Origin: JBKQVT01 sp963727245
Lineage (GTDB): Bacteria; Planctomycetota; Planctomycetia; Pirellulales; Thermoguttaceae
Assembly: GCA_963727245.1 (NCBI GenBank)
Contig: CAVSFO010000016.1
Span: forward strand, 62,001 to 126,000
Reading direction: 5' to 3'
Length of the DNA: 64,000 bases
Under the pieces are notes generated by a model, which searched no databases, was not told the DNA's origin, and saw only the letters and a list, made by a program, of their open reading frames with translations. Of this stretch, positions 35,608 to 46,309 are shown piece by piece (the stretch's first letter is position 1; each line of letters begins with the position of its first letter). A program made the position numbers and the translations under genes.

Positions 35608-37283
35608 TCATGGTTGCGCGTCGGACGGGCGCACGAACTCGCGGCCGGCGATCGGCAGCATGGCGCGTAAAGCTCTTCGGGCTGGTGGCCTTGGTGAACG
35701 AACGCACGGAGCCGTCGGCGAAGGCGACGCTGAAACCGGACGGATGCGCATGGCCCAGTCCGGCCATGGGCTGCTTGGCGTCGTACTGCCAGTCGTCGGG
35801 CTTGGTCCAGATGACGGCCCGATCCGGGTCGGCTTCGACGGCCATGATCGTGTTGGACGCTCCGTTCCTGAAATCCTCAATTTTCCGCCCCTTGTCGCCG
35901 TCGAACGCCAGGCCCTTGCCGCAGACGGCCAGGTAGCTTGCCATGCCGGGGTTCGGCGGGGTGCTGGGATTCTGGTAAATGTGCGGAATCAGCGGGATCA
36001 GCGTGCGGTTGTGCTCGCTGTCCCAAGGCTCGTCCAGATGGAACTGGTTGTAAAGGGCGACCTGGCCCAGGTAAGGCAAGATAAGGACTGCGCCAGCTCA
36101 GCAGCGGTTTGCCCTGTTTGTCGAAGTTCGCCCGGGCGGGAAACCGGCCCGTAGCGCTCTCACACGTGAGCATGGCCAAGTCGATCTGTTTGAGGTTGTT
36201 CATCGACTGTGTCCGCCGGGCGGCCTCGCGCGCCGCCTGCACCGCCGGCAGCAGCAGCCCGACGAGGATGCCCATCGTCGTCACCGAGACCATCTTGCCG
36301 TTGTTGCGAAAGTCGGTGGCCAGCGTCAAGACGGCGCCCTTTCGCACCGGGCGGAACAAGGGCAACATGCGGTCGTACATCCGCTGGGCGTACTTCGCCC
36401 CGGCCTGGTCCACCGGGTCGCTGCTCTGCGCCTGCTTGGCAAGCTCGGCCGCCGCCTGCTGCCGCGCCGTCTCCATCACCTTGTCGACGATCGCTTCGAT
36501 CTGCTGGGCGGCCGCCTCGTCGGTGGCCCGGATCGCCAGCGACGCCGAAATTTCGCCGCTAAGATTCACCTTGATGCCGATGGAGTTGATCAGGTCGGGG
36601 AGCTTCTTCACGTCGGCCAGTTGCGGCGGCAGCGGGGTCATCGCCAGCGGCAGGGCAATCAGCGGCCGCAGCGGCTCGACCAGCACAATCGCCGTCAGGT
36701 CGGACGGGTCCTTCATGCCGCCGAGAATCTTGCTCATCTTCCCTTCTTTCGGATCGGCGTGGTTGCTCAACGCCTTGCGGAGCATCGCGTCGGTTCCCAC
36801 CAGCAGCGTGCGGTCGTCGGCGCGGAGGATGCTCACGTCCATCGGCGTCTTGCCCCGGCGGTAGGTCTTGCCGTCCAATTGATCTTCCACGGTGCTGTCC
36901 CAAAGCGCGCCGAGGACCTTGCCCTCGGGCAGCGGGGCGGCCACGTGCAGCACGGCCAGCGCGTCGGGCGGCCCGCCGGGCGACGGCTCGGCAATGACCA
37001 GGACCTGCTCGATCTGCACCGGATCGATCCCGAGTTCCTTGAGCCCGGCGGCCGTGAGGATCTCGATGGGCAGCATTTCCATCTCCGGGGCGGTCAGCAC
37101 GTGCCGCGGATAGGCGACCACGGCCGCCACCGTCTTTGGCGTGACATAATCAAGATCGACGCGCGGCTTGGCGGCCGGCGGCTGGCCAACGGCGGCCGGC
37201 GGCTGGCAATAGGCCACCGACGGCGAAAAGGTCATGGTCACGGCCAGCATCCAGGAAATCGCTCGACGGTGTCTCCGAAACAT
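35608..37283 (-). CDS. DUF1559 protein with long exported N-terminal domain, two frameshifts
   Basis: About 557 residues after repair. A signal peptide (residues 1-26) leads to a domain of about 330 residues (DYVTPKTVAAVVAYPRHVL and on) that I do not recognise by name, then a membrane segment and a DUF1559 part (AAREAARRTQSMNNLKQIDL). Extra A residues in the coding strand near 36089 and 35670 shift the frame. Skipping them restores LLSWRVLILPYLGQ and KSFRAMLPIAGREF, ending at 35608. The C-terminal half is a close paralog of the neighbouring DUF1559 gene, so the pair arose by duplication. Confidence 0.8.
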
Positions 37284-37499
37284 GGCTTGCCTCGCTTCTT
37301 GGGGAACGTGTGGGCGTTGAAAATCGGGCCAATTTAAGCTGGAGTATACCACGCCGGATTGGCAGCAAGCAAGCAGCGCCGGGGGAGCGGTTCCGATCGG
37401 CCTTTTCCCCCACTGGCGCGTCGCCGCCGCTTGCTATATAATGCCGGACTTGCCGTCACCATCGCCGTCGCCGCAGCGCAAAACCAGCGAAACCGACCC

Positions 37500-40400
37500 A
37501 TGAACCGACCCAGTGCTTTCGAGGCGCTCCTCGCCCAGTTCCCAAGCGATCCCCAGTCGAGCCAATCGCCCACGATCCAGAAGGCCCTCTTTCTCGCCTC
37601 CCGCTTGCAGGAGCGCGTCGTGGCCCTGCAAACGCCGGCCGAGCGGCGGCAGCAGGCTGAGCTGGACCGCATGTTGCAACATCCCGAGGACAAGGCGACC
37701 CTGGCGATGTTGACCGACCAGGCGTTCCGCTCCGACAGGCCGGGCCTGCGCGGTGGACCAGTTCATCCACATTCTCAAGTCGCAAGGCATCCCCCGGTTC
37801 TTTAGTCCGTTGCAGCAGGGGCTGTTGGCCGGCTTCAAAACCTTCGGCGGCTGGGCGCCCTGGATCGCCGTGGCGGCGGCCAAGGCGCAGATGCGCCGGC
37901 AGACCGCCGCCGTCATCCTGCCGGCGGAGCCGGAAACGTTGCTGCCTCACCTCCGCGATCGTTACGCCGAGGGCGTGCGCATGAACGTGAACTTTCTCGG
38001 CGAAGCCATTCTCGGCGAGGAGGAAGCCCGCCACCGGCTGCTCCTGAACCTGCAAGGTTTGCAGTCGGCGGAGGTGGAGGTCATCTCGATCAAGATCTCC
38101 ACGCTCTACTCGCAGATCTCCCCGCTGGCCCGGGACCGCACCGTGGCCACGCTCTGCGACCGCCTGGAGCTGCTCTACCGCACCGCCGCGCATCTCGGCT
38201 TCACGCGCCCGGACGGCAGCAGGCGGCCGAAATTCGTCTATCTCGACATGGAGGAATACCGCGACATGGACCTGACGGCCGAGGCCTTCATGCGGACGCT
38301 GGAGCGGCCGGGACTGGAAGAGACGGCGGCCGGGATCGTGCTGCAAGCCTACATTCCCGATTCGTTCGCCTATCAGAAGCGGCTGTGCCAGTGGGCCCGC
38401 AGCCGCGTGGCCTCCGGCGGGGCGCCCATCACGTTGCGGCTGGTCAAAGGCGCCAACATGGAGTCGGAACGCTGCGAGGCCTCGCAGAAAGGCTGGCCGC
38501 AGGCGCCCTACATGAGCAAGCTGGAGACCGACGCCAACTTCCATCGCATGGTCTGCGAGGCGATGAAGCCGGAAAACATCGCCGCCGTCCACGTCGGCAT
38601 CGCCTCCCACAACCTCTTCGACCTGGCCTTCGCCCTGGTGCTGGCCCAGGAAAACGGCGTCCTCGACCGGGTGCAGTTCGAGATGCTCGAAGGCATGGCC
38701 AATCCGCAGCGCCGCGCCGTCTGCGAGCTGACGCAGAACCTGCTCTTGTACGCGCCGGTCTGCCACAAGGAGAATTTCATCAACGCCATCGGCTACCTCA
38801 TTCGCCGGCTGGACGAGAACACCGGGCCGGAGAACTTTCTCCGTTACGCCTTCCGCATCACTGCCGGCAGCCCGGAGTGGCGGCGGCTCGAGGAGAAGTT
38901 CCTGGCGGCGGCCGCGGCCGCCGAGAAGGTGTCGGCGGCGCCGCGGCGGACGCAGAACCGGCAGTTGCCCCCCGCCCCCTCGGCCGCCGTCGCCGGCGGC
39001 TGGCAGCACTTGGAGAACGAGCCCGATACCGACTTCTCCCTGCCGCACAACAGCGATTGGGCGAAGCACCTGGTGGCCGCCTGGGCGCCGCGGCAGGGAG
39101 CCGCCGCCGCCGAGATTCCCCTGGTGGTCGCCGGCGAAGAGATCCGCGACGGCCGGACGCTGCGCGAGTGCCTCGACCCGTCGCGCCCCGGCGTCGTCGT
39201 GGGCCGCTATCGCCAGGCCGGCGGCGACGACGTCGATCGCGCCGTCGCCTGCGCCGTGGCCGACCCGGACGGCTGGCGGGGCCTCGATGCCGAGGCCCGC
39301 TTCGAGCGGCTCGGCCGCGTGGCCGAGGAGCTTCGCCGCGCCCGGGCGGACCTCATGGGGGCGGCCTTGGCCGACGGCGGAAAAACGCTGCCGGAATCCG
39401 ATCCGGAAGTCTCCGAAGCGGTCGATTTCGTCGAGTTCTACCGGGCCAACGCCCGCTGGTGGCAGCAACTTCCTTCGCTCCGCGCACAGCCCAAGGGCGT
39501 GGTCGCCGTGGTCTCGCCCTGGAACTTTCCCATCGCCATCCCCTGCGGCGGCGTTGCCGCGGCGCTGGCGGCGGGCAATACGGTGATTCTCAAGCCCGCC
39601 TCCGACGCCGTCCTGGTGGCTTGGGAACTGTGCCGCTGCTTCTGGCGCGGCGGCGTCTCGCAGAAGACGCTGCAATTCCTTCCCTGCTCCGGCGGCCGGG
39701 AAGGCCGGCAACTGGTCAACCATCCCGGCGTCAACGCCGTCATTCTCACCGGCGGCACCGAGACCGCCCTGGCCATGCTCCGCGACAAGCCGTCGCTGGC
39801 CCTCAGCGCCGAGACGGGGGGCAAGAACGCCACCATCGTCACCGCCATGGCCGACCGCGACCAGGCCATCAAGCACGTGATCCATTCCGCCTTCAGCCAT
39901 GCCGGGCAGAAGTGCTCGGCCACCTCGCTGCTGTTGTTGGAAGCGGAGATCTACGACGACGCGAAATTCAAGCACGCCCTCTGCGACGCGGTCGAGAGCA
40001 TGGCGGTCGGCTCGGCCTGGGAATTGCAGAGCAAGATCGGCCCGCTGATCCGAGCCCCGGCCGGCGACCTCGACAACGCGCTGAAGGCGCTCGATCCCGG
40101 CGAGTCCTGGGCGGTGCTGCCGCGGCGGCTGGACGGCAACCCCAACCTCTGGTCGCCGGGGGTGAAATACGGCGTGCGGCCGGGCAGCTATAGCCACTGC
40201 ACCGAGTTCTTCGGCCCCGTGCTCAGCGTCATGCGCTTCGAAAGCCTCGCGGAGGCCATCGACCTCGTCAACCAGACCGGCTACGGCTTGACTTCCGGGC
40301 TGCAAAGCCTCGACGACCGGGAACAGCAGCAGTGGCTCGCGGGCATTCGCGCCGGCAACCTCTACATCAACCGCACCACGGTGGGCGCGGTCGTGCTGCG

Positions 40401-41166
40401 ACAGCCCTTCGGCGGCATGGGCAAGTCGGCCTTCGGCCCGGGCATCAAGGCCGGCGGCCCCAACTACGTCGCCCAGTTCATGGAACTGGCCGACGCCGAG
40501 GCGGGCCAATCCGCCGCCGGGCAGCCCGCCGATCCACTCCTGGCCGCACTATGCGACCAGTTGCGCAGCCGCGCAGCAGGCGGTCCGCCGCTGGCGGACG
40601 CAGAGCTGCAGCGCGTGGCGGCCGCCGCCGGCAGTTACGGGAAGAATTATCGCGAGGAGTTCGGCGCACGACACGACCATTTCCACCTGGTCGGCCAGGA
40701 CAACTTCCGCCGTTACTTGCCGGTCCGGAAGCTGCGAGTGCGCCTGCACGCGGCCGACACGGCCTTCGACCTGATTGCCCGCGTCGCGGCGGCCGCCGCG
40801 GTGGGCTGCCACATCACCGTCTCCGCGCCGCCGGGCTATCAAGCCCCGGCCTTGAGCCTGCTGCAGGGGCTTTCCGGGCCGTGGGCCGGCGCGATCGAGT
40901 TCGTCGAGGAGAGCGACGACGCCTTGGCGGCCGTGCTGCGGAACCGGCGGACCGACCGCGTCCGTTACGCCGCCCCGGACCGCGTGCCCGCCGTCGTCCA
41001 CCAGGCCGCCGCCGAGACGGGCGTGTATCTGGCCGCCCAGCGGGTGTTGGTGGAAGGCCGCGTCGAGCTGCTCTGGTACGTTCAGGAGCAAAGCATCAGC
41101 TTCGACTACCATCGGTACGGCAATCTCGGCCCCCGCAGCGGCGAGGAGCGGGCCGCCGTGCTCTAA
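37500..41166 (+). CDS. putA: Bifunctional proline dehydrogenase / P5C dehydrogenase, one frameshift
   Basis: About 1,221 residues after skipping one base near 37745. The N-terminal half is the FAD-dependent proline dehydrogenase (KISTLYSQISPLA, RLVKGANMESERCEASQKG, ETDANFHRM, VGIASHNLFDLA), which oxidises proline to pyrroline-5-carboxylate. The C-terminal half is an aldehyde dehydrogenase (SPWNFPIAIPCGGVAAALAAGN) with the catalytic Glu in LSAETGGKNA (codon at 39811) and Cys in HAGQKCSATS (codon at 39913), which yields glutamate. No ribbon-helix-helix regulator domain is present. Its product glutamate is the substrate of the methylaspartate locus a few kilobases on. Confidence 0.93.
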
Positions 41167-41195
41167 GAGGACCTTCTCAAATTGAGGATGTAATG

Positions 41196-41305
41196 TCCCC
41201 TCTCCCTCCGGGAGCGACCACTGACGTGGTGCCCGAGGGTGAGGGCTGTTTGTGCGTTTCTCCCGCGCCCTCACCCCCGACCCCTCTCCCAAAGGGAGAG
41301 GGGAG
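41196..41305. repeat. Palindromic repeat, family 2
   Basis: CCCCTCTCCCTCCGGGAG at the left and CCCCTCTCCCAAAGGGAGAG at the right, with GTGCCCGAGGGTGAGGGC inside. It lies between the convergent putA and YTV genes. Confidence 0.8.
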
Positions 41306-41349
41306 AGATCCGTAAAAGTCCAAGTCCCGAAAGACCGTCGCGGAATCAG

Positions 41350-42597
41350 TTACCATCGGCAGCAGCCGCGACCGCCGCGGCAGCCACAGCCGCAATCGCT
41401 CGTATAGCCGCACGTTTGCACCGTGGTCTCATGGGGCACCATGTGGCACACCTGCACGCACATCTCTTTCTCGACCTGGTGCGGGACCATGACCGTGTAC
41501 TGCTCGGTCTTCTCCTCCGGAACGTTGCGGTAGCTGACTACCTGCTCCGTGAAGGTCCGCTCGTGCGGCACGCACACCGAAAACTGAATGTCGCGACTCC
41601 GTTGCTCGGTCTTGAAGTCGCAGACGGTGAAGGTCCGCGACCGCGTTTCGTTGTGATAGTCGCACACCCTCTCGGTGCAAGTGCGCGTCTGGTTCTCGAA
41701 GTGGCACACCGGGATCATGCGCGAGCGGGTCTCCGGCGTGCAGACCGTGACGTTGTATTGGTAAGGCTCTTCGCCAATCTGCGGCTTCATCACCGTCACC
41801 TGGACTCCCTCCTGGACGATGTTGGGGACCCAGGTCATGCAACTGCAGCACGAGCCACAGCCGCCGCACCGCGATCCGCCGCAGGAGCCGCCGCAACTCG
41901 ATCCGCAACTTGAGCCACAGCTTGAGCCGCAACTCGATCCGCAGCTTGAGCCGCCGCAGGAACCGCCGCTATAGCCGCAGGTCTGCTGGCACGGCTGCTC
42001 CCAGTGGCCGCGATCAACGCATACGGTCCGCGTTTCCGTGACCGGAATGCAGTGAATGACTTGGCGCGAGGCTTGCCGGGTTTCCATGTGCGGCACCATC
42101 ACGGTGTACTTCTCCTCCTGCTGCCCCCATACCGGCACGGAGACCGTGTAGTTCCGCGCCACGTCGCGGAACGTCGGCACGCATACCTGGTACTGCTCGG
42201 TCACCTCGCGAGTCGTCGGAATTTGCACCGTGTACGTCTCGGTGCGAGATCGCGTCTCGGGCACCATTTCCGTGCACGTCCGCTGGACACTGCTCGTTTC
42301 CGCGACGCAACGGAAGACCGTCACCTTCTGTTGGCGGGTTTCGGGAGCGCACTCGGTCGCCATGTACTTGCGCGTCTCCGTGGTCCACTCCGGGACGAGC
42401 ACGGTCTGCGTGCAACCGCCGGCACACGACGTGCAGGCGGCGCCGCCGCACGACGTACACCCGCTGCCGCAGGACGGACCGGCGGCGGCAGTCTGGCTGC
42501 ATGCGGCGCCACAACCGTCGGCGGCATACAGGGTGCCTACGCCCCCCAAAAATGCCGCGACGACGGCCAACCAAAAGATCGATTTCTTCAGGGACAT
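41350..42597 (-). CDS. YTV-motif Cys-rich cell-wall protein
   Basis: 415 residues with a signal peptide (KKSIFWLAVVAAFLGGVGTL). The mature part carries repeated YTV-type motifs (TETYTVQIP, RNYTVSVPVWG, EKYTVMVPH, TEQYTVMVPH) and conserved Cys between them, plus a central Gly/Ser/Cys tract of CGSS repeats at about 216-250. YTV proteins are a planctomycete-specific family reported from the detergent-insoluble cell wall fraction, so an envelope-scaffold role is likely, with disulfide links inferred from the many cysteines. Monocistronic, convergent with putA. Confidence 0.85.
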   Translation of the reverse strand: MSLKKSIFWLAVVAAFLGGVGTLYAADGCGAACSQTAAAGPSCGSGCTSCGGAACTSCAGGCTQTVLVPEWTTETRKYMATECAPETRQQKVTVFRCVAETSSVQRTCTEMVPETRSRTETYTVQIPTTREVTEQYQVCVPTFRDVARNYTVSVPVWGQQEEKYTVMVPHMETRQASRQVIHCIPVTETRTVCVDRGHWEQPCQQTCGYSGGSCGGSSCGSSCGSSCGSSCGSSCGGSCGGSRCGGCGSCCSCMTWVPNIVQEGVQVTVMKPQIGEEPYQYNVTVCTPETRSRMIPVCHFENQTRTCTERVCDYHNETRSRTFTVCDFKTEQRSRDIQFSVCVPHERTFTEQVVSYRNVPEEKTEQYTVMVPHQVEKEMCVQVCHMVPHETTVQTCGYTSDCGCGCRGGRGCCRW

Positions 42598-43135
42598 TCC
42601 TCGGCCTCCTCCAAAAAAAGTCAGGGGACGAAAAAGTAGCGAAAACCGCTACAGACCGCCATGATTCTAGGAGGAAGCAATTGGGAAGCGAAATTTTGGC
42701 AACAAGGAAGCGCCCGGGCCAGGACGGCTTGCCGCGCGCCTGGCGGCTGGCGGCCGGCCAAGCAGCGCGCGTGCGCGGCGGGCTGGCGGCACGACGACGA
42801 CGATGATCGAGCATCGAGGGACGTTGGTCTAATTTACGCTGTGTTCGATACTTGCGCTGCGCAGTATTCCAGATCTATACACCCGGAAGACGCGCCGTGA
42901 ATCGATCGAGTGCGCGGCCGTCATCGCGGCCGAGGAAGCGAATACCGTTTTCATACACGGGTGCGCGTGCGAGCACGGCATAGTCTTTTTGGACAGTTTG
43001 GATGATTTGAAATTTTCGTTTAACTGCTCTCGGTGTCGTTTGGATGAGTTGAACTTTCCGACTCTAACGAACGAGAGCTTAGAGAAAATAGGGGTGCGGG
43101 GTATTCTCGCTCCTTGAAGAAACGGAACGTCCGCT
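42598..43135. other. Intergenic region without recognisable gene
   Basis: About 540 bases between the YTV gene and the fumarase gene; AT-richer around 42980-43110. I see no gene, repeat or clear terminator. It must hold the YTV gene promoter. Confidence 0.4.
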
Positions 43136-44758
43136 TTACACCGCTGGACCGTAGAGGTCGTTTCCTTTGTCGTCGATGACCATGAAGGCGGGAAGGTCCT
43201 TGACCTTGATCCGGCGGACGGCTTCCATGCCGAGGTCGGCGTAATCGATGACCTCGGACTCCAAAACATGCTCCTTGGCCAGCCATGCTGCCGCGCCGCC
43301 GATGGTGCCCAGATAAAAGCCGCCCTGGGCACGACAGGCCGCGACAACGGCCGCTGAGCGGTTTCCTTTCGCCACCGTGACCAACGACGCCCCCTGGGCC
43401 ATCAACTCGGGAAGATAGTCGTCCATGCGCTCGGCGGTCGTGGGGCCGAAGCTGCCGATCACGCTGCCCGGCGGCGTCTGGGCCGGACCGGCATAGCAGA
43501 TCACCCGCTGGCTGAGGTAGTCGGGGAGCGGGCGCCCGGCCTCGAGGAGTTCATGGAATCGGGCATGGGCCAGGTCGCGGGCCAGCAGCATCGTGCCCGA
43601 CAGGAGCAGCAGCGTCCCCACCGGGCAGCGGCCGAGTTGCCGGCGGATTTCGTCCATCGGCTGGTCCAGATCGACGCGGCGAGCGCCGCCGGCGCCGGCC
43701 CGCTCATTGAGCACCGCCAGGGCCTTGGGGAGAAAGCGCGCGGGGTTGCGGTCGAGTTCCTCCAGGAAGACGCCGTCGGGGCCGATGCGTCCCAGCGCAT
43801 TGCGATGGGCACTGCAAGAGACCCCCAGCGACACCGGACAACTGCCGCCGTGGCGCACGGCGCGGACTACCCGGGCGTCGAGGGCCAGGCAGCGGCCGCC
43901 GAACTGGGCACCCAAGCCGCTGGAGGCCGCAATTTCCAGGAGACGTTCTTCCCAGCGACGGTCGCGATAGAGTTCCTCGTTGTCGCCGCCTGTTTCCGGC
44001 AGATAATCCAGTGCACCGGCAGTGGCGAGTTTCAATACTTTCAGGTTGAACTCGGGGCTGGTGCCGCCGACCACCAGGGCCAAGTGATAGGGAGGGCAGG
44101 CGGCCACTCCCAATGCCCGCACCTGTTGGCGGAGAAAGTCGTCCAGCGCGGCGTCGTTGAGCAGGGCCTTGGTCTTTTGATAAAGGGCGGTCTTGTTGGA
44201 GGAGCCGCCCCCCTTGGCGATGAAGAGGAAGCGGTATTGGCTGCCGGCGGCGGCGTAGAGGTCGATCTGGGCGGGGAGGTTTGTGCCCGTGTTCCGCTCC
44301 TGGCACATCGACGCCGGGGCCAGTTGCGAGCAGCGGAGGTGGCGGCCGGCGTAGGCCGCGGCGGCCCCGGCGGCAAGCTCGGCGGCGTCGTCGCAGCCGG
44401 TGACAACCGACTCGCCCTTGACGGCCATCACCGAGGCGGTGCCGGTGTCCTGGCAGAGCGGCAACACGCCTTCGGCGGAAATGGCGGCATTGGCCAGCAG
44501 CGCGGCGGCCACATAGCGGTCGTTGGGCCCCGCCGCCGGATCGTCGAGCACGGCAGCCCACTGCTCCAAGTTGCCGGCGCGGAGAAAGAAGTTGACCTCG
44601 CCGAAAGCCTCCCGGGCCAGTTGCCCGAGCGTCTGCGGCGCCACGCGGAGGATCGAGCGGCCGGAAAACGTCTCGACCGCGACGCCCTCGCGGGTGACCA
44701 GGCGCATGGCGGTCCGGCCGGGCTCGAAATTCTGGTCGAATGCCTCGATGAGGTTCAT
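43136..44758 (-). CDS. Class I fumarate hydratase family (fumarase or mesaconase)
   Basis: 540 residues, the two-domain single-chain form. The three 4Fe-4S ligands seen in class I fumarases are present: Cys102 (PLCQDTGT), Cys221 (AACPPYHLALVVGG) and Cys315 (GVSCSAHRN). The C-terminal domain has GPTTAERMDDYL and KGNRSAAVVAAC. Class I enzymes hydrate fumarate to malate, and several hydrate mesaconate to citramalate as well or better. Its place beside methylaspartate ammonia-lyase, whose product is mesaconate, supports mesaconase as the role here; that is an inference. It is last in the minus-strand locus, after a 160-base gap with a repeat. Confidence 0.88.
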   Translation of the reverse strand: MNLIEAFDQNFEPGRTAMRLVTREGVAVETFSGRSILRVAPQTLGQLAREAFGEVNFFLRAGNLEQWAAVLDDPAAGPNDRYVAAALLANAAISAEGVLPLCQDTGTASVMAVKGESVVTGCDDAAELAAGAAAAYAGRHLRCSQLAPASMCQERNTGTNLPAQIDLYAAAGSQYRFLFIAKGGGSSNKTALYQKTKALLNDAALDDFLRQQVRALGVAACPPYHLALVVGGTSPEFNLKVLKLATAGALDYLPETGGDNEELYRDRRWEERLLEIAASSGLGAQFGGRCLALDARVVRAVRHGGSCPVSLGVSCSAHRNALGRIGPDGVFLEELDRNPARFLPKALAVLNERAGAGGARRVDLDQPMDEIRRQLGRCPVGTLLLLSGTMLLARDLAHARFHELLEAGRPLPDYLSQRVICYAGPAQTPPGSVIGSFGPTTAERMDDYLPELMAQGASLVTVAKGNRSAAVVAACRAQGGFYLGTIGGAAAWLAKEHVLESEVIDYADLGMEAVRRIKVKDLPAFMVIDDKGNDLYGPAV

Positions 44759-44789
44759 AACAGGACCTGTGCAAATTGCGGAGCCACGG

Positions 44790-44884
44790 TCCCCTCTCCC
44801 GCCGGGAGAGGGTTAGGGTGAGGGCTGTTTGTGCGTTTCTCCCACGCCCTCACCCCCGACCCCTCTCCCAAAGGGAGAGGGGAG
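44790..44884. repeat. Palindromic repeat, family 2
   Basis: TCCCCTCTCCCGCCGGGAGA at the left and ACCCCTCTCCCAAAGGGAGA at the right. Between the fumarase gene and the P-loop gene. Confidence 0.82.
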
Positions 44885-44917
44885 AAACTTGCGGCAACGC
44901 CACCCGCGGCCCCTGTC

Positions 44918-45892
44918 TTACGTGTCGATGGTCTTGGCGATGTTCTCGTAGCCGGCGGACTCGTGAGGGCCGACGATGCCGATGAGCATGTACTCCTTGA
45001 GAATGAAGTGATAGCCGAACTCTTTCACGAGGCGGAAGTTCTCGATCTCGCCGGAGCGCCGCACGTGCGTCCGCGTGCCGGTGCAAGGAAACGCGTACTC
45101 GCCGATGGTGATGCGGTTCTCGCCGGCCGGCTGGATGGGAAGGTCCTGCCGAATGATGTCCTTGACCTTGGCCTCCAACTCGGCCAGGTCGATCTCCGGC
45201 TTGGTCTGGAAACTGATGACGAAGCCGTGCTTGACGTCCGAGTGGTGAATGGGCAGGCGGTAGTTGTAGTCGCGTTCCAGGATGAAGTGGGTGATGTCTT
45301 CGGCGGAATGGGCCATCAGCCGGTACTTGATGGTCTTCTCCACCACCGCCTTGATGGCCGCCGGAAAAGGCCCGAAAACGCTGGGCCGGGCGACGATAAT
45401 CTCCTCGCCGATGCCGAAGAGGATCTGGGCGTTGTAGCCCAAGGCGTCGTAAATCTGGTCGAAGTGCTCGACCACGACGCGGCGGCCGTGCGAGACCGCC
45501 CGGGTGATGGCCTCCACAATCTCGTACTGCTGCTTGAAGGCCGACTCGAAGCGGACGTCGATGTGAAACGTGTGCGGGGCGAAGTAGTTGTCCGGCGCGA
45601 ACTGGTAGATCGGCGCCGGCTGCAAGTTCACGCCGTCGTCGTCGTTGGTCAGCTCGAGTCCGGGGAAGAGCCCCTTGATCAGCGTCGACTTGCCCGCCGC
45701 CTCGGCGCCGATAATGCCCACGATCAGGTCGGTGGGATAGAGGTATCGCTGGGCGAGCTGCCCGGCCACCAGGTACAGCCGCTGGCGTCCGCGGGGCGCC
45801 GAGTAGACGGCGTAGATCAGCATCTCGTCGTGATTCGCCGCGCCCTGGAAAGTGGTCTGGAACAGGATTTTGTCAACGGGCATGTCGGCCAC
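44918..45892 (-). CDS. P-loop protein with alanyl-tRNA-synthetase SAD-like C terminus
   Basis: About 324 residues. A kinase-like P-loop GIIGAEAAGKST lies near residue 62, with VVVEHFDQIYDALGY behind it, and the C-terminal part resembles the second additional domain of alanyl-tRNA synthetase (GEYAFPCTGTRTHVRRSGEI), here without the metal Cys set. The GTG at 45892 has AGGAG eight bases upstream and is preferred to the ATG at 45883. From memory, proteins of this build occur next to AtuA-family and DUF4387 genes. A nucleotide-dependent role in the methylaspartate route, or repair of its B12 enzyme, is possible but unproven. Confidence 0.68.
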   Translation of the reverse strand: MADMPVDKILFQTTFQGAANHDEMLIYAVYSAPRGRQRLYLVAGQLAQRYLYPTDLIVGIIGAEAAGKSTLIKGLFPGLELTNDDDGVNLQPAPIYQFAPDNYFAPHTFHIDVRFESAFKQQYEIVEAITRAVSHGRRVVVEHFDQIYDALGYNAQILFGIGEEIIVARPSVFGPFPAAIKAVVEKTIKYRLMAHSAEDITHFILERDYNYRLPIHHSDVKHGFVISFQTKPEIDLAELEAKVKDIIRQDLPIQPAGENRITIGEYAFPCTGTRTHVRRSGEIENFRLVKEFGYHFILKEYMLIGIVGPHESAGYENIAKTIDT

Positions 45893-45911
45893 GGGAATAT
45901 CTCCTAAGCTT

Positions 45912-45987
45912 GGAAAAAGGGGACAGTCCCCATTTGTGCGAAGCACCCTCCGGGCCGTTCCGGCAAATGGGGACTGTCCCCTTTTTC
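45912..45987. repeat. Palindromic repeat, family 1b
   Basis: GGAAAAAGGGGACAGTCCCC at the left and GGGGACTGTCCCCTTTTTCC at the right, inner CATTTGTGCGAAGCACCC. Same as the epimerase-borne copy but in the opposite orientation. It sits between the P-loop gene and the DUF4387 gene. Confidence 0.9.
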
Positions 45988-45991
45988 CCTC

Positions 45992-46309
45992 CTACTCGTC
46001 GAACTCGATGTCCAGCAGCGGGGCGTGCTGCTGGGCGCCGTAAACGTCGCTGTCGCCCGGCGCACCGGAAACCACCGGCCGCCGCATAGTAATCTTAACC
46101 GCCCCGGCGGGCTCGAAATAGATCACGCCCGCGATATCGGCGGCCGCCACGCCGTACAACCGGCAGATCAGCTCCGGACTGACGATCCCCCGCCGGCGAA
46201 ATAACTCGAAATGGCGGCGCTCCGTAAAGAGGATGTCGAGCGTCAATTCGTAGGGACCGGAATTCTTCGAGCGGATGACTTGGGCCACGTCGCGCAGGCG
46301 TTTCTTCAT
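45992..46309 (-). CDS. DUF4387 family protein
   Basis: About 105 residues, matching the short DUF4387 family (LRDVAQVIRSKNSGPYELTL, ICRLYGVAAADIAGVIYFEP). It regularly follows an AtuA-family gene, and here its ATG overlaps the AtuA-type stop as ATGA. In some AtuA homologs the same sequence is a C-terminal domain, so the two proteins probably form one enzyme. Reaction unknown. Confidence 0.85.
   Translation of the reverse strand: MKKRLRDVAQVIRSKNSGPYELTLDILFTERRHFELFRRRGIVSPELICRLYGVAAADIAGVIYFEPAGAVKITMRRPVVSGAPGDSDVYGAQQHAPLLDIEFDE

Noticed and set aside
37456..40509. Open minus-strand frame of over 1,000 codons across putA
   Set aside because: Shadow of the clear PutA coding sequence; codon-position composition follows putA.
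42829..43347. Minus-strand frame overlapping the end of the fumarase gene
   Set aside because: Its second half is a shifted reading of the fumarase gene and the rest has no coding character.
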